NCBI RefSeq assembly: GCF_013170845.1 | Contig: NZ_CP033367.1 | Coordinates: 5,333,001-5,397,000 of the forward strand | From: Mesorhizobium loti R88b | GTDB taxonomy: Bacteria > Pseudomonadota > Alphaproteobacteria > Rhizobiales > Rhizobiaceae | Length of the DNA: 64,000 bases | Reading direction: 5' to 3' | In this document: piece by piece, positions 18,496-27,474 of the stretch | How the letters are laid out: each line of letters opens with the position of its first letter | How positions within the stretch are numbered: position 1 is the stretch's first letter | The notes under the pieces: generated by a model | Databases searched by the model: none | The model's input: the letters and a program-made list of their open reading frames with translations, nothing else | Told to the model about the DNA's origin: nothing | Made by a program: the position numbers and the translations under genes

Positions 18496-19080
18496 ATGGA
18501 AGTCATTCTTCTCGAACGCGTTTCCCGCCTCGGCCAGATGGGCGATACCGTCAAGGTCAAGGACGGCTTTGCCCGCAATTTCCTGCTGCCGCAGGGCAAG
18601 GCGCTGCGCGCCAACGAAGGCAACAAGAAGAAGTTCGAAGGTCAGCGCGCGCAACTCGAAGCACGCAATCTCGAGCGCAAGTCGGAAGCGACGCAGGTTG
18701 CTGAAAAGCTCGACGGCAAGAGCTTCATCACCGTTCGCTCCGCAGGCGAAACTGGCCAGCTCTACGGTTCGGTGTCGACGCGCGATATCGCCGACCTGCT
18801 GACGGCGGAAGGCTTCTCGATCGCCCGCAGCCAGGTTCTGCTCAACCATCCGATCAAGACCATCGGCCTCACCAATGTTGCTGTTGCCCTGCATCCGGAA
18901 GTCGAAGTCACGATCACGCTCAACATCGCCCGTACGGCTGATGAAGCCGAGCGCCAGTCCAAGGGCGAGACGCTGACCACCGCCGAAGCCATCTATGGCG
19001 ACGACATCAACGACAATGCACGGCCGGAAAACTTCTTCGATCCGAACAGCGAGTTCGAAGGCGGCGAAGACAACGCCTGA
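18496..19080 (+). CDS. rplI: 50S ribosomal protein L9
   Basis: 194 aa. It starts at ATG 18496 with [19 protein letters not shown] and [16 protein letters not shown], the L9 N-terminal signature. The long central helix (about residues 42-75) is rich in Lys/Glu/Gln, and the C-terminal domain contains [16 protein letters not shown]. An acidic tail of about 45 residues extends past the E. coli length. It is separated from rpsR by 217 bp and followed by a strong terminator. Confidence 0.97.
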   Translation: MEVILLERVSRLGQMGDTVKVKDGFARNFLLPQGKALRANEGNKKKFEGQRAQLEARNLERKSEATQVAEKLDGKSFITVRSAGETGQLYGSVSTRDIADLLTAEGFSIARSQVLLNHPIKTIGLTNVAVALHPEVEVTITLNIARTADEAERQSKGETLTTAEAIYGDDINDNARPENFFDPNSEFEGGEDNA

Positions 19081-19144
19081 TCGCGTACGACAAGCCAGGG
19101 AGCAGCGCTCCGATCACTTTGTCGTCATCCAGCCTTTCTGGACC

Positions 19145-19175
19145 AATGCCCGGGCCTCTCGCCCGGGCATTTTTG
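19145..19175 (+). terminator. strong intrinsic terminator after rplI
   Basis: AATGCCCGGG ... CCCGGGCATT with a 7-nt loop, followed at once by TTTTG. It closes the rpsF-rpsR-rplI operon and insulates the next gene. Confidence 0.9.
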
Positions 19176-19255
19176 TGCCAAATGGAACTTTTCGAACCCC
19201 TATATATTGTTGCAGAATTAAGGCAGCCAGTCTGACCGTGAGGGGACATTTGGTT

Positions 19256-20548
19256 ATGAACATTCTGCTGAAGCGCGTTCTCGACCGCCTGGTGCGCACG
19301 GGCAATCTCAAGGTAACCGGACCCAAAGGCTCGACATTCGTCTTCGGCGACGGCAGCGGCGAGCCGGTGCAAATGCATATCAAGACCCGACATGCCGAAC
19401 GCGCCATCACCTTCGATCCTATGCTGGCGGTGCCTGAATCCTACATGGACGGCGAACTCGACATTCTCGAAGGCGGCGTTCTCGGGCTGATGCGCATTGC
19501 CTTCCAGAACATGGGCAGCGGCGGCATCGACGCGACATGGTCGAAGGCCATAGAGGGCCTGCGCCATGCCTTCCGCCGACTGCAGCAGATCAACACAGCC
19601 TCGCGCTCGCGCCGCAACGTGCAGCGCCACTACGATCTGTCGGGCGACCTCTACCGGCTCTTCCTCGATGAGGACATGCAGTATTCCTGCGCCTATTTCG
19701 AGCAGCCGGACATGACGCTCGACGAGGCACAGGCAGCCAAAAAGCGCCATATCGCTGCCAAGCTCAGGCTGAAGGCCGGCCAGACCGTGCTCGACATCGG
19801 CTCCGGCTGGGGCGGGCTCGGCCTTTATCTCGCCAAGGCCTTCGACGTCGACGTGCAGGGCGTGACGCTGTCGACCGAACAGCATGGGGTCGCCACCGAT
19901 CGGGCGCATGCGCAAGGCCTGGAAAACCACGTCCATTTCGAGCTGAAGGACTATCGCGAACTCAACGAACGCTTCGACCGCATCGTTTCGGTCGGCATGT
20001 TCGAACATGTCGGCGTGAACCACTTCAGGACCTTCTTCGACAAAGCAGCGACGTTGCTGAAGCCCGATGGCGTCATGCTCCTGCACACGATCGGCCGCTC
20101 CGGCGTGCCATGGGCGACCAGCGCCTTCATCCGCAAGTATATTTTCCCGGGCGGATACATCCCGGCAATGTCCGAGGTGATGCCGGCCATCGAGAAGTCC
20201 GGCCTCGTGGTCACGGACGTCGAGATCCTGCGGCTCCACTATGCCGATACGCTGAAGCACTGGGGCCAGCGCTTCGCCGCCAACCGTGACAAGGCCAAGT
20301 CGATCTACGACGAACGCTTCTGCCGCATGTGGGAATTCTATCTGGCCGCTTCGGAAGCCGCCTTCCGCTGGCAGGACCTCGTCATCTTCCAGTTCCAGAT
20401 AACCAAGAAGAACGACACGCTGCCGGTGACCCGCGACTATATGGCCAAATGCGAAAAGGCGCTGGAAATGCGCGACATGGGCCGCCGCGAGGCGGCTCCG
20501 GTCGAGAAGCCCGCCAAGCCCGCCCGCCGCCGCAAGGTGGCTGAATAG
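19256..20548 (+). CDS. cyclopropane fatty acid synthase family methyltransferase
   Basis: 430 aa. CFA synthases methylenate the double bond of unsaturated acyl chains in membrane phospholipids using SAM. The SAM motif is VLDIGSGWGGLGLYLA (about residues 180-195), with upstream NVQRHYDLSGDLYRLFLD and downstream FDRIVSVGMFEHVGVNHF, HTIGRSG and FIRKYIFPGGYIP, all typical CFA blocks. The start is ATG 19256; the frame is open upstream through the terminator but without a plausible start. CTATATAT at 19200 could be a -10 element. A Lys/Ala/Arg-rich tail (AKPARRRK) ends the protein. Rhizobia carry several paralogues, so the exact paralogue is not assigned. Confidence 0.9.
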   Translation: MNILLKRVLDRLVRTGNLKVTGPKGSTFVFGDGSGEPVQMHIKTRHAERAITFDPMLAVPESYMDGELDILEGGVLGLMRIAFQNMGSGGIDATWSKAIEGLRHAFRRLQQINTASRSRRNVQRHYDLSGDLYRLFLDEDMQYSCAYFEQPDMTLDEAQAAKKRHIAAKLRLKAGQTVLDIGSGWGGLGLYLAKAFDVDVQGVTLSTEQHGVATDRAHAQGLENHVHFELKDYRELNERFDRIVSVGMFEHVGVNHFRTFFDKAATLLKPDGVMLLHTIGRSGVPWATSAFIRKYIFPGGYIPAMSEVMPAIEKSGLVVTDVEILRLHYADTLKHWGQRFAANRDKAKSIYDERFCRMWEFYLAASEAAFRWQDLVIFQFQITKKNDTLPVTRDYMAKCEKALEMRDMGRREAAPVEKPAKPARRRKVAE

Positions 20549-20606
20549 AAACAGGACTTTGGTGCGCCTTCGCCATTGGCGCTTGCCATTCCCCACCCCT
20601 GCCCTG

Positions 20607-20639
20607 AAAAAGGCCTCGTGATCGTCGCGAGGCCTTTTT
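20607..20639 (+). terminator. intrinsic terminator touching the ynfA start codon
   Basis: AAAAAGGCCTCG and CGAGGCCTTTTT form a perfect 12-bp stem around a 9-nt loop and end in a T-run two bases before ATG 20641. It would terminate the methyltransferase transcript. The right arm also holds the only GAGG that could serve as the ynfA Shine-Dalgarno. Confidence 0.88.
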
Positions 20640-20640
20640 C

Positions 20641-20964
20641 ATGACCTATCTCCTCTATGCCGCAGCAGCGCTGGCCGAGATCGCTGGCTGTTTTTCGGTA
20701 TGGGCATGGTGGCGGCTGGAAAGATCGCCGCTGTGGCTGGCGCCGGGCTTCGTCTCGCTGCTTGTGTTCGCCTGGCTTCTGGCGCTGGTCGACACCAACG
20801 CCGCGGGCCGTGCCTATGCCGCTTATGGCGGCATCTACATCGTTGCCTCGCTGGCCTGGTTGTGGCTGGTGGAAGGCGTGCGGCCCGATCGCTGGGATGT
20901 TGCCGGTGCTGCGCTCTGCATAGCCGGGGCCTCGATCATCCTGCTCACACCGCGAGGAGCATAG
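20641..20964 (+). CDS. YnfA family (UPF0060) small inner-membrane protein
   Basis: 107 aa with four hydrophobic helices: [56 protein letters not shown] and [15 protein letters not shown]. The AEIAGCF and [11 protein letters not shown] blocks are family signatures. Related to the small multidrug resistance fold; transport of toxic compounds has been proposed for family members. Its start directly follows a terminator, so how it is transcribed is unclear. It is followed one base later by the next GTG. Confidence 0.9.
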   Translation: MTYLLYAAAALAEIAGCFSVWAWWRLERSPLWLAPGFVSLLVFAWLLALVDTNAAGRAYAAYGGIYIVASLAWLWLVEGVRPDRWDVAGAALCIAGASIILLTPRGA

Positions 20965-20965
20965 C

Positions 20966-21943
20966 GTGGAACTGCCCGCCCCTCTTCGACAAGCTGTCGA
21001 TCGCATCCTTGAAAAAGTGCCGCTTCCGGAGCTCAAACAGGCGGCAAAGACACTCTCCGACCGCTACCGCGCCGAACTGCGCGACGGACGTCTGCACATG
21101 GCGCAGGACATGGCGGTCAAGGCCTATCTGGCGACGCGGCTGCCGGCGACCTATGCCGCGGTCCGCGCCAGCCTCAGCGCGCTGAACGAGGCCCGGCCGG
21201 ATTTCATGCCGAAAACCCTGCTCGATGTCGGCGCCGGCCCTGGTGCGGTGCTTTGGGCCACCAGCGAGCTCTGGCCTGATCTCGAACAGGCCGTTTTGCT
21301 GGAAGCGAGTGCAGCAGTGCGCAAGGTCGGCGAGACGCTTGCCACCGATGCGATCGCAGCACGGACCGAATGGCGGGCCGGCGACGTCACAACAGACCTT
21401 GCCGACCTTCAGCCTGCAGACCTCGTCACATGCGCCTATGTGCTGGACGAGATCGTGCCGGCATCCCTGCCCAAAATGGTCGACCGGCTATGGCAACTGA
21501 CGGCAGATACGTTGCTGATCGTCGAGCCGGGCACGCCGGCGGGCTGGCAGCGAATTCTGGCGGTGCGCGCGCAATTGATCGCGGCCGGCGCGCATGTGCT
21601 GGCGCCGTGTCCGCACCAAGCGCCCTGCCCGCTCAACCCGCCCGACTGGTGCCACTTTGCCCGCCGCGTCGCCCGCTCGCGCCTGCATCGGATGGCCAAG
21701 GACGCGGAAGTGCCGTGGGAAGACGAGAAATTCATTTTTGTCGCCGTTTCGCGCCAGCCGGCAGCCGCCCATGCCGCGCGGGTCATCGCCCCGCCGAAAT
21801 CCGGCTCCGGCAAGGTTCTGCTCAAGCTGTGCGGACCGGACGGCGGCGCCGGCGAACAACTGTTCACAAAACGCGACGGTGATCTGTTCAAGGCTGCGCG
21901 GCGCCTGGACTGGGGCGATACGCTGGACCCGGGAAGCACGTGA
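20966..21943 (+). CDS. Rsm22-like ribosome-associated methyltransferase fold protein
   Basis: 325 aa. The SAM-like motif is LLDVGAGPGAVLWA (about residues 87-100), followed by VTCAYVLDEIV. The segment APCPHQAPCPLNPPDWCHF (about residues 212-230) has three spaced cysteines and a His, as in Rsm22/METTL17 proteins, where similar residues hold an iron-sulfur cluster. Mitochondrial relatives act in small-subunit assembly; activity as a methyltransferase is uncertain. The GTG start at 20966 lies one base after the ynfA stop, with GAGGAGC a few bases upstream. Confident family call, inferred role. Confidence 0.82.
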   Translation: MELPAPLRQAVDRILEKVPLPELKQAAKTLSDRYRAELRDGRLHMAQDMAVKAYLATRLPATYAAVRASLSALNEARPDFMPKTLLDVGAGPGAVLWATSELWPDLEQAVLLEASAAVRKVGETLATDAIAARTEWRAGDVTTDLADLQPADLVTCAYVLDEIVPASLPKMVDRLWQLTADTLLIVEPGTPAGWQRILAVRAQLIAAGAHVLAPCPHQAPCPLNPPDWCHFARRVARSRLHRMAKDAEVPWEDEKFIFVAVSRQPAAAHAARVIAPPKSGSGKVLLKLCGPDGGAGEQLFTKRDGDLFKAARRLDWGDTLDPGST

Positions 21944-22163
21944 CCGTCAAGATTGTTCTTGATCTGTTCCCGCGACTCGGATAGAGATCCGCGCCTCTCG
22001 GAGTCAAAGGGAATCGGGACACAGGAACATTCTCCTGTGGACGGTTTGCCGTTCCTGTGAACAACGGGCATCGAGGCTGTTTGGTCGTGCAGTGATGCAG
22101 AAAGGTCAGCACCGTTTCGTCTCGTTCTGATATCGAGAAGCCGGGATCGAAATCGGGGATATC

Positions 22164-23657
22164 ATGGCAGAGGCAGCGCGAAAATTTGGCGTGGCGGAGC
22201 AGCAACCGCTTTATCGCGAGGCGCCGAACAACATCGAGGCCGAGCAGGCGCTGCTCGGCGCCATCCTCGTCAACAACGATGCCTTCTATCGTGTCTCCGA
22301 CTTCCTCAAGCCAGGCCATTTCTACGAGCCGCTGCACAGAAAAATCTTCGAAATCGCGGCCGAGCTCATCCGCATGGGCAAGGTGGCGACGCCGATCACC
22401 TTGAAAACCTTCCTGCCGGCCGACGAGAAGGTCGGCGACATGACGGTGGCGCAATATATCGTACGGCTGGCGGTCGAAGCCGTCACCGTCGTCAATGCCA
22501 CCGACTACGGCCGCGCCATCTATGATCTGGCGACGCGCCGCGCGCTGATCACCGTCGGCGAAGATATGGTCAACATCGCCTATGACGCGCCGGTCGACAT
22601 GGCGCCCTCCGAGCAGATCGAGGACGCCGAGCGGCGCCTGTTCGAACTGGCCGAGACGGGCCGCTACGACGGCGGCTTCGAGAGCTTCACCGACGCAGTC
22701 AAGACCGCGGTCGACATGGCCAACGCCGCCTATATGCGCGACGGCCATCTGTCGGGCCTCGCCACCGGCATGCGCGATCTCGATCGCCGCATGGGCGGCC
22801 TGCAGTCGTCCGATCTGATCATCATCGCCGGCCGTCCAGGCATGGGCAAGACATCGCTCGCCACCAACATCGCCTTCAACATTGCCGAGATGTATGAGCC
22901 GGCGCAGCAGGCCGATGGCTCGTTCAAGGCAGCCAATGGTGGTGTCGTCGGCTTCTTCTCGCTCGAAATGTCGTCGGAACAGCTCGCCACCCGCATCATT
23001 TCCGAGCAGACGGAAATCTCGTCCTCGAAAATCCGCCGCGGCGAAATCACCGAAATGGATTTCGAGAAGCTGGTCGCCTGTTCGCAGACCATGCAGAAGA
23101 TCCCGCTGTTCATCGACCAGACCGGCGGTATTTCCATTGCGCAGCTGTCTGCCCGCGCGCGTCGCCTGAAGCGCCAACGCGGCCTCGACCTGATCGTCAT
23201 CGACTATATTCAGCTGATGCAGGGTTCATCCGCCAAGTCTTCGCAGAACCGCGTGCAGGAAATCACCGAGATCACCACCGGCCTGAAGGCGCTGGCCAAG
23301 GAACTGGCCGTGCCGATCATTGCACTGTCGCAGCTGTCGCGTCAGGTCGAAAGCCGCGAGGACAAGCGCCCGCAGCTCTCGGACTTGCGTGAATCCGGTT
23401 CGATCGAGCAGGACGCCGACGTCGTGATGTTCGTCTATCGCGAGGAGTATTATCTCAAGAACCGCGAGCCGAAGCTTGGCACTGAGGAATACGTCAAGTG
23501 GGAAAACGAGATGAACGAGATGCGCGGCAAGGCCGAGGTCATCGTCGCCAAGCAGCGCCACGGCCCGACGGGCTCGGTGACGCTCGCCTTCCACGGCGAA
23601 TTCACCCGCTTCTCCGATCTGGCTGAGGAACATCATATCGCGGAGAGGTTTGAGTAG
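22164..23657 (+). CDS. dnaB: replicative DNA helicase DnaB
   Basis: 497 aa hexameric 5'-3' helicase at the fork. N-terminal domain opens with PNNIEAEQALLGAIL; RecA-like domain has Walker A IIAGRPGMGKTSLA (about residue 228), GFFSLEMSSEQL, Walker B DLIVIDYIQLM, and the loop QLSRQVESREDKRPQLSDLRESG. 220 bp of non-coding sequence precede it, with a GATATC pair flanking the start region. No intein or insertion is seen. Confidence 0.97.
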   Translation: MAEAARKFGVAEQQPLYREAPNNIEAEQALLGAILVNNDAFYRVSDFLKPGHFYEPLHRKIFEIAAELIRMGKVATPITLKTFLPADEKVGDMTVAQYIVRLAVEAVTVVNATDYGRAIYDLATRRALITVGEDMVNIAYDAPVDMAPSEQIEDAERRLFELAETGRYDGGFESFTDAVKTAVDMANAAYMRDGHLSGLATGMRDLDRRMGGLQSSDLIIIAGRPGMGKTSLATNIAFNIAEMYEPAQQADGSFKAANGGVVGFFSLEMSSEQLATRIISEQTEISSSKIRRGEITEMDFEKLVACSQTMQKIPLFIDQTGGISIAQLSARARRLKRQRGLDLIVIDYIQLMQGSSAKSSQNRVQEITEITTGLKALAKELAVPIIALSQLSRQVESREDKRPQLSDLRESGSIEQDADVVMFVYREEYYLKNREPKLGTEEYVKWENEMNEMRGKAEVIVAKQRHGPTGSVTLAFHGEFTRFSDLAEEHHIAERFE

Positions 23658-23705
23658 CCCTTTGACCCACCCAACCTTCAGCGATTGGCAAACGGCGCAA
23701 CGCTA

Positions 23706-25109
23706 GTGGCCAAATCGCGCGTCCAGTTCATCTGCCAGAATTGCGGATCGGTGCATCAGCGCTGGGCCGGCAAGTGCGATGCCTGCGGCGAGTGGAACAC
23801 GCTGGTCGAGGAAGGCACGTCCGGCGGCATCGGCTCGGGACCAGCCAACACGCGCAACGCCCGCAAGGGCCGCGCGGTGGTGCTGACCACACTGTCGGGC
23901 GACATAGAGGATGCGCCGCGCATCATTTCCGGCATCGGCGAACTCGACCGTGCCACCGGCGGCGGTTTCGTTCGCGGTTCGGCGCTGCTGGTCGGCGGCG
24001 ATCCCGGCATCGGCAAGTCGACGTTGCTCACCCAGGCTGCCGCTGCCCTTGCTTCGAGAGGCCACCGCATCGTCTATGTCTCAGGCGAGGAAGCCGTGGC
24101 CCAGATCAGGCTGAGGGCGCAGCGGCTGGGCGTCGCCGACACGCCGGTGGAACTGGCGGCCGAGACCAATGTCGAGGACATTCTTGCCACCATCGCCGAC
24201 GGCAAACGGCCGGATCTGGTCATTCTCGATTCGATCCAGACGCTGTGGACCGACCTCGCCGATTCAGCGCCTGGCACCGTTACCCAGGTGCGCGCCGCCG
24301 CCCAGGCGATGATCCGCTATGCGAAATCCACGGGTGCGGCGATCGTGCTGGTCGGCCACGTTACCAAGGAAGGCCAGATCGCCGGTCCGCGCGTGGTCGA
24401 GCACATGGTCGATGCCGTGCTCTATTTCGAGGGCGAAGGCGGACATCACTACCGCATCCTGCGCACGGTGAAGAACCGCTTCGGCCCGACCGACGAGATC
24501 GGCGTCTTTGAAATGTCGGACAAGGGCCTGCGCGAGGTCGCCAACCCGTCCGAGCTTTTCCTCGGCGAGCGCCATGCGAAATCGCCAGGTGCGGCCGTTT
24601 TCGCCGGCATGGAAGGCACAAGGCCGGTTCTGGTCGAGATTCAGGCGCTGGTCGCGCCCTCCTCGCTCGGCACGCCGCGGCGCGCCGTGGTCGGTTGGGA
24701 CGGCGCCCGGCTGTCGATGATCCTGGCGGTGCTTGAGGCCCATTGCGGCGTGCGCTTCGGCAGCCACGATGTCTATCTCAACGTTGCCGGCGGCTACCGC
24801 ATCAGCGAGCCGGCGGCTGACCTCGCGGTCGCGGCCGCACTGGTTTCCTCGCTCACCGGTCTTGCCCTTCCCGCCGATTGCGTCTATTTCGGCGAAATCA
24901 GCCTTTCGGGCGCTGTGAGGCCGGTTGCGCATGCGCAGCAGCGCCTCAAGGAAGCCGAAAAGCTGGGTTTTGGTAGCGCGGTTCTGCCCTTGGGCAGCGA
25001 GGAACTTGCCGGAGGGATCGGGGCCGGCGCTTTCCAGCCCACCGAGCTTGCCGACCTCGTGGCACGCATAGCCGGCTCACGGCGCAGTCGCGCGGACGAA
25101 GAAGAGTGA
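23706..25109 (+). CDS. radA: DNA repair protein RadA
   Basis: 467 aa; branch-migration helicase in recombinational repair. Zinc finger CQNCG ... CDACG at the N-terminus, Walker A LVGGDPGIGKSTLL (about residue 100), the RadA KNRFG motif in VKNRFGPTDE, and a Lon-protease-like C-terminal domain (DVYLNVAGGYRISEPAADLA). GTG 23706 gives the family start MAKSRVQF; TTG 23685, in frame, would add seven residues without support. dnaB ends 48 bp upstream. Confidence 0.95.
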   Translation: MAKSRVQFICQNCGSVHQRWAGKCDACGEWNTLVEEGTSGGIGSGPANTRNARKGRAVVLTTLSGDIEDAPRIISGIGELDRATGGGFVRGSALLVGGDPGIGKSTLLTQAAAALASRGHRIVYVSGEEAVAQIRLRAQRLGVADTPVELAAETNVEDILATIADGKRPDLVILDSIQTLWTDLADSAPGTVTQVRAAAQAMIRYAKSTGAAIVLVGHVTKEGQIAGPRVVEHMVDAVLYFEGEGGHHYRILRTVKNRFGPTDEIGVFEMSDKGLREVANPSELFLGERHAKSPGAAVFAGMEGTRPVLVEIQALVAPSSLGTPRRAVVGWDGARLSMILAVLEAHCGVRFGSHDVYLNVAGGYRISEPAADLAVAAALVSSLTGLALPADCVYFGEISLSGAVRPVAHAQQRLKEAEKLGFGSAVLPLGSEELAGGIGAGAFQPTELADLVARIAGSRRSRADEEE

Positions 25110-25153
25110 CGCGGCTGGTCGTGTGGTAAACGACATGAAGTGGGGCGAAAGAC

Positions 25154-25810
25154 ATGCCGATTACGCTGCTTGACGGAATTCTCGTCGGCTTCACCCTGGT
25201 CTCGGCGATGCTCGCCATGGTTCGCGGCTTCTCGCGCGAAATCCTGTCGGTCGTCTCGTGGGCGGCGGCAGCGGCGGCGGCTTTCTTCTTCTACAAGCCG
25301 GTCCTGCCCTATCTGAAGCCCTACATCGAGAACGAAAAGATCGCCATGGCCGCTTCGGCCGGGGCCGTCTTCATCATCGCGCTGATCGTCGTCTCGGTCA
25401 TCACCATGAAGCTTGCCGATTGGATCATCGATTCCCGGATCGGCGCGCTCGACCGCACGCTCGGCTTCCTCTACGGCGCCGCGCGCGGCATCCTGGTCGT
25501 CGCGGTGGCGCTTTTGTTCTTCAACTGGCTGGCCGGCGCCAAGGCACCGGCCTGGGTGACGGAGGCCAAGTCGCGGCCGCTGCTGGAACAGATCGGCGCC
25601 AAGCTCGAGAGCCTGCTGCCCGAGGATCCCGAAAACGCCATCCTGAAGAAGCTCAATCCGAATCAGCCGGCTACTCCAGCGGCTCCGGCTGCGGACGCTC
25701 CTGCCGGTGGCGACGACGCCAACACACCGGCGCCTGACGACAATGACGCAACACCGCCGCCAGCCGACAACGCGCCAGCCAATCCGGCACCGGCAGCACC
25801 GGCAAACTGA
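25154..25810 (+). CDS. cvpA: CvpA family inner-membrane protein
   Basis: 218 aa with four hydrophobic segments in the first 130 residues (ILVGFTLVSAMLAMV, VVSWAAAAAAAFFFY, AAVFIIALIVVSVITM, LGFLYGAARGILVVAVALLF), the CvpA pattern. The last 50 residues are Ala/Pro/Asp-rich and probably disordered. In enterobacteria cvpA is linked to colicin V production and to purF, as here; its biochemical role is unsettled. Confidence 0.88.
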   Translation: MPITLLDGILVGFTLVSAMLAMVRGFSREILSVVSWAAAAAAAFFFYKPVLPYLKPYIENEKIAMAASAGAVFIIALIVVSVITMKLADWIIDSRIGALDRTLGFLYGAARGILVVAVALLFFNWLAGAKAPAWVTEAKSRPLLEQIGAKLESLLPEDPENAILKKLNPNQPATPAAPAADAPAGGDDANTPAPDDNDATPPPADNAPANPAPAAPAN

Positions 25811-25828
25811 CGCCTAAGGGGGCGTCAG
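25807..25828 (+). terminator. hairpin over the cvpA stop codon
   Basis: CTGACGCC - TAAGGG - GGCGTCAG, an 8-bp perfect stem that includes the TGA stop of cvpA. There is no T-run, so it is better read as a 3' stabiliser or weak terminator. Downstream, GCACAGTGTGC (25852-25862) is a perfect 11-bp palindrome in the short purF upstream region. Confidence 0.4.
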
Positions 25829-25913
25829 GACCGACGATCGTGTGAACGACTGCACAGTGTGCGTTGCTTTCGACGCGTGAGCACCTTATATGGCGATTTT
25901 AGCGGAGCTTAAG

Positions 25914-27383
25914 ATGGCAGACGCAGACGACGTGCTTTCCGCCGAGGCCGACGACCATTTCCATGACGAATGCGGCGTGTTCGGCATTTTTGGCCGGCAG
26001 GACGCAGCCGCCATCGTCACCCTTGGGCTGCATGCGCTACAGCATCGCGGCCAGGAAGCGGCCGGCATCGTCTCCTACGACGGCACCCAGTTCCATGTCG
26101 AACGCCATGTCGGCTTGATCGGCGACACCTTCACCAAGCAGCGCGTCATCGACAGCCTGCAAGGCAACCGCGCCATTGGCCATACGCGCTACGCCACGAC
26201 TGGCGGCGCCGGCATGCGCAACATCCAGCCCTTCTTCGCCGAATTGGCCGATGGCGGTTTTGCCGTTGCCCACAATGGCAATTTGACCAACGCCATGACG
26301 GTGCAGCGCGCGCTGCAGAAGCAGGGCGCGATCTTCTCATCCACCTCCGACACCGAGACGCTTTTGCACCTGGTTGCGACCAGCAAGGAGCGCGACCTCA
26401 ACTCGCGCTTCATCGACGCGGTGCGGCAGGTCGAAGGCGCCTTCTCGCTGGTGGCGATGACGGCCAAGAAGATGATCGGCTGCCGCGATCCGCTCGGCAT
26501 CCGCCCGCTGGTGCTGGGCGATCTCGACGGCGCCTGGATTCTCGCCTCCGAAACCTGCGCGCTCGACATTATCGGCGCGCGTTTCGTGCGCGACCTGAAA
26601 CCCGGCGAGATGGTCGTCGTCACCTCCAAGGGCATTGAAAGCCTGTTCCCGTTCGAGCCGCAGAAGACCCGTTTCTGCATCTTCGAATATGTCTATTTCG
26701 CACGACCGGATTCCTCGGTCGAAGGCCGCAACGTCTACGAGGTGCGCAAGCGCATCGGCGCCGAACTGGCGCAGGAGAACCCGGTCGAGGCCGACATCGT
26801 CGTGCCGGTGCCGGATTCCGGCACCCCGGCGGCCATCGGTTTTTCCCAGGCCGCGGGCATTCCTTTCGAGCTCGGCATTATCCGCAACCACTATGTCGGC
26901 CGCACCTTCATCCAACCGGGCGATTCGATCCGCCACATGGGCGTCAAGCTCAAGCACAACGCCAACCGGCGCATGATCGAGGGCAAGCGCGTGGTGCTGG
27001 TCGACGATTCGATCGTGCGCGGCACCACCAGCCAGAAGATCGTGCAGATGGTTCGCGACGCCGGCGCCAAGGAAGTGCACATGCGCATCGCCTCGCCGCC
27101 GACCAGCGCGTCGTGCTTCTACGGCGTCGACACGCCGGAGAAGTCGAAGCTGCTGGCATCGCGCATGTCGGTGGAAGAGATGGCCGAGTTCATCCGTGTC
27201 GATTCGCTCGGCTTCCTGTCGATTGACGGGCTCTACCGCGCCGTCGGCGAGGCGGGCCGCGACAACGATCAGCCGCAGTTCTGCGACGCCTGCTTCACCG
27301 GCCAGTACCCGACCCGCCTGCTCGACTTCGAAGGCCACGACAATGTGCGCACGCTGTCGCTGCTGGCGAACAACGGGGCGTAG
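25914..27383 (+). CDS. purF: amidophosphoribosyltransferase PurF
   Basis: First committed step of purine synthesis: PRPP plus glutamine to phosphoribosylamine. 489 aa from ATG 25914, which has GGAG six bases upstream; an in-frame ATG at 25890 would add eight residues. A propeptide of 19 residues precedes the catalytic Cys (HDECGVFGIFG), as in the class that processes its N-terminus. Later blocks: HTRYATTGG, AHNGNLTNA, PVPDSGTPAAIGF and the PRPP loop VLVDDSIVRGTTS. Cysteines consistent with a Bacillus-type iron-sulfur cluster occur (KTRFCIFEYVYFARPDS, TSASCFYGVD and FCDACF near the end). Confidence 0.96.
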   Translation: MADADDVLSAEADDHFHDECGVFGIFGRQDAAAIVTLGLHALQHRGQEAAGIVSYDGTQFHVERHVGLIGDTFTKQRVIDSLQGNRAIGHTRYATTGGAGMRNIQPFFAELADGGFAVAHNGNLTNAMTVQRALQKQGAIFSSTSDTETLLHLVATSKERDLNSRFIDAVRQVEGAFSLVAMTAKKMIGCRDPLGIRPLVLGDLDGAWILASETCALDIIGARFVRDLKPGEMVVVTSKGIESLFPFEPQKTRFCIFEYVYFARPDSSVEGRNVYEVRKRIGAELAQENPVEADIVVPVPDSGTPAAIGFSQAAGIPFELGIIRNHYVGRTFIQPGDSIRHMGVKLKHNANRRMIEGKRVVLVDDSIVRGTTSQKIVQMVRDAGAKEVHMRIASPPTSASCFYGVDTPEKSKLLASRMSVEEMAEFIRVDSLGFLSIDGLYRAVGEAGRDNDQPQFCDACFTGQYPTRLLDFEGHDNVRTLSLLANNGA

Positions 27384-27403
27384 GCCAGACTCTTTGTTTT
27401 GAC

Positions 27404-27447
27404 GCAATTCCAGACGGAAAACCGCTTCACACTTTTCCTGGAATTGC
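27404..27447. repeat. dispersed rhizobial palindrome, GCAATTCC type
   Basis: GCAATTCCAG ... CTGGAATTGC, perfect 10-bp arms around GACGGAAAACCGCTTCACACTTTTC-type sequence split by short internal matches. I recognise this style of element from many Mesorhizobium-type intergenic regions. It lies between purF and the next gene and ends 27 bp before that start codon. Confidence 0.7.
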
Positions 27448-27474
27448 TCTGGACCACCTTACGGAAATTCTCGC

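Noticed and set aside
19173..19205. Promoter TTGTGC / CTATAT before the CFA-type gene
   Set aside because: The spacer is 21 bp, too long for a sigma-70 promoter, and the GGAAC...GTT reading for an ECF sigma factor is also too long.
19007..20596. 529-codon frame antisense to the CFA-type methyltransferase
   Set aside because: It spans a terminator and an intergenic region, and the plus-strand gene has all family motifs.
21888..23177. 429-codon frame antisense to dnaB
   Set aside because: Shadow of dnaB; crosses the dnaB promoter region.
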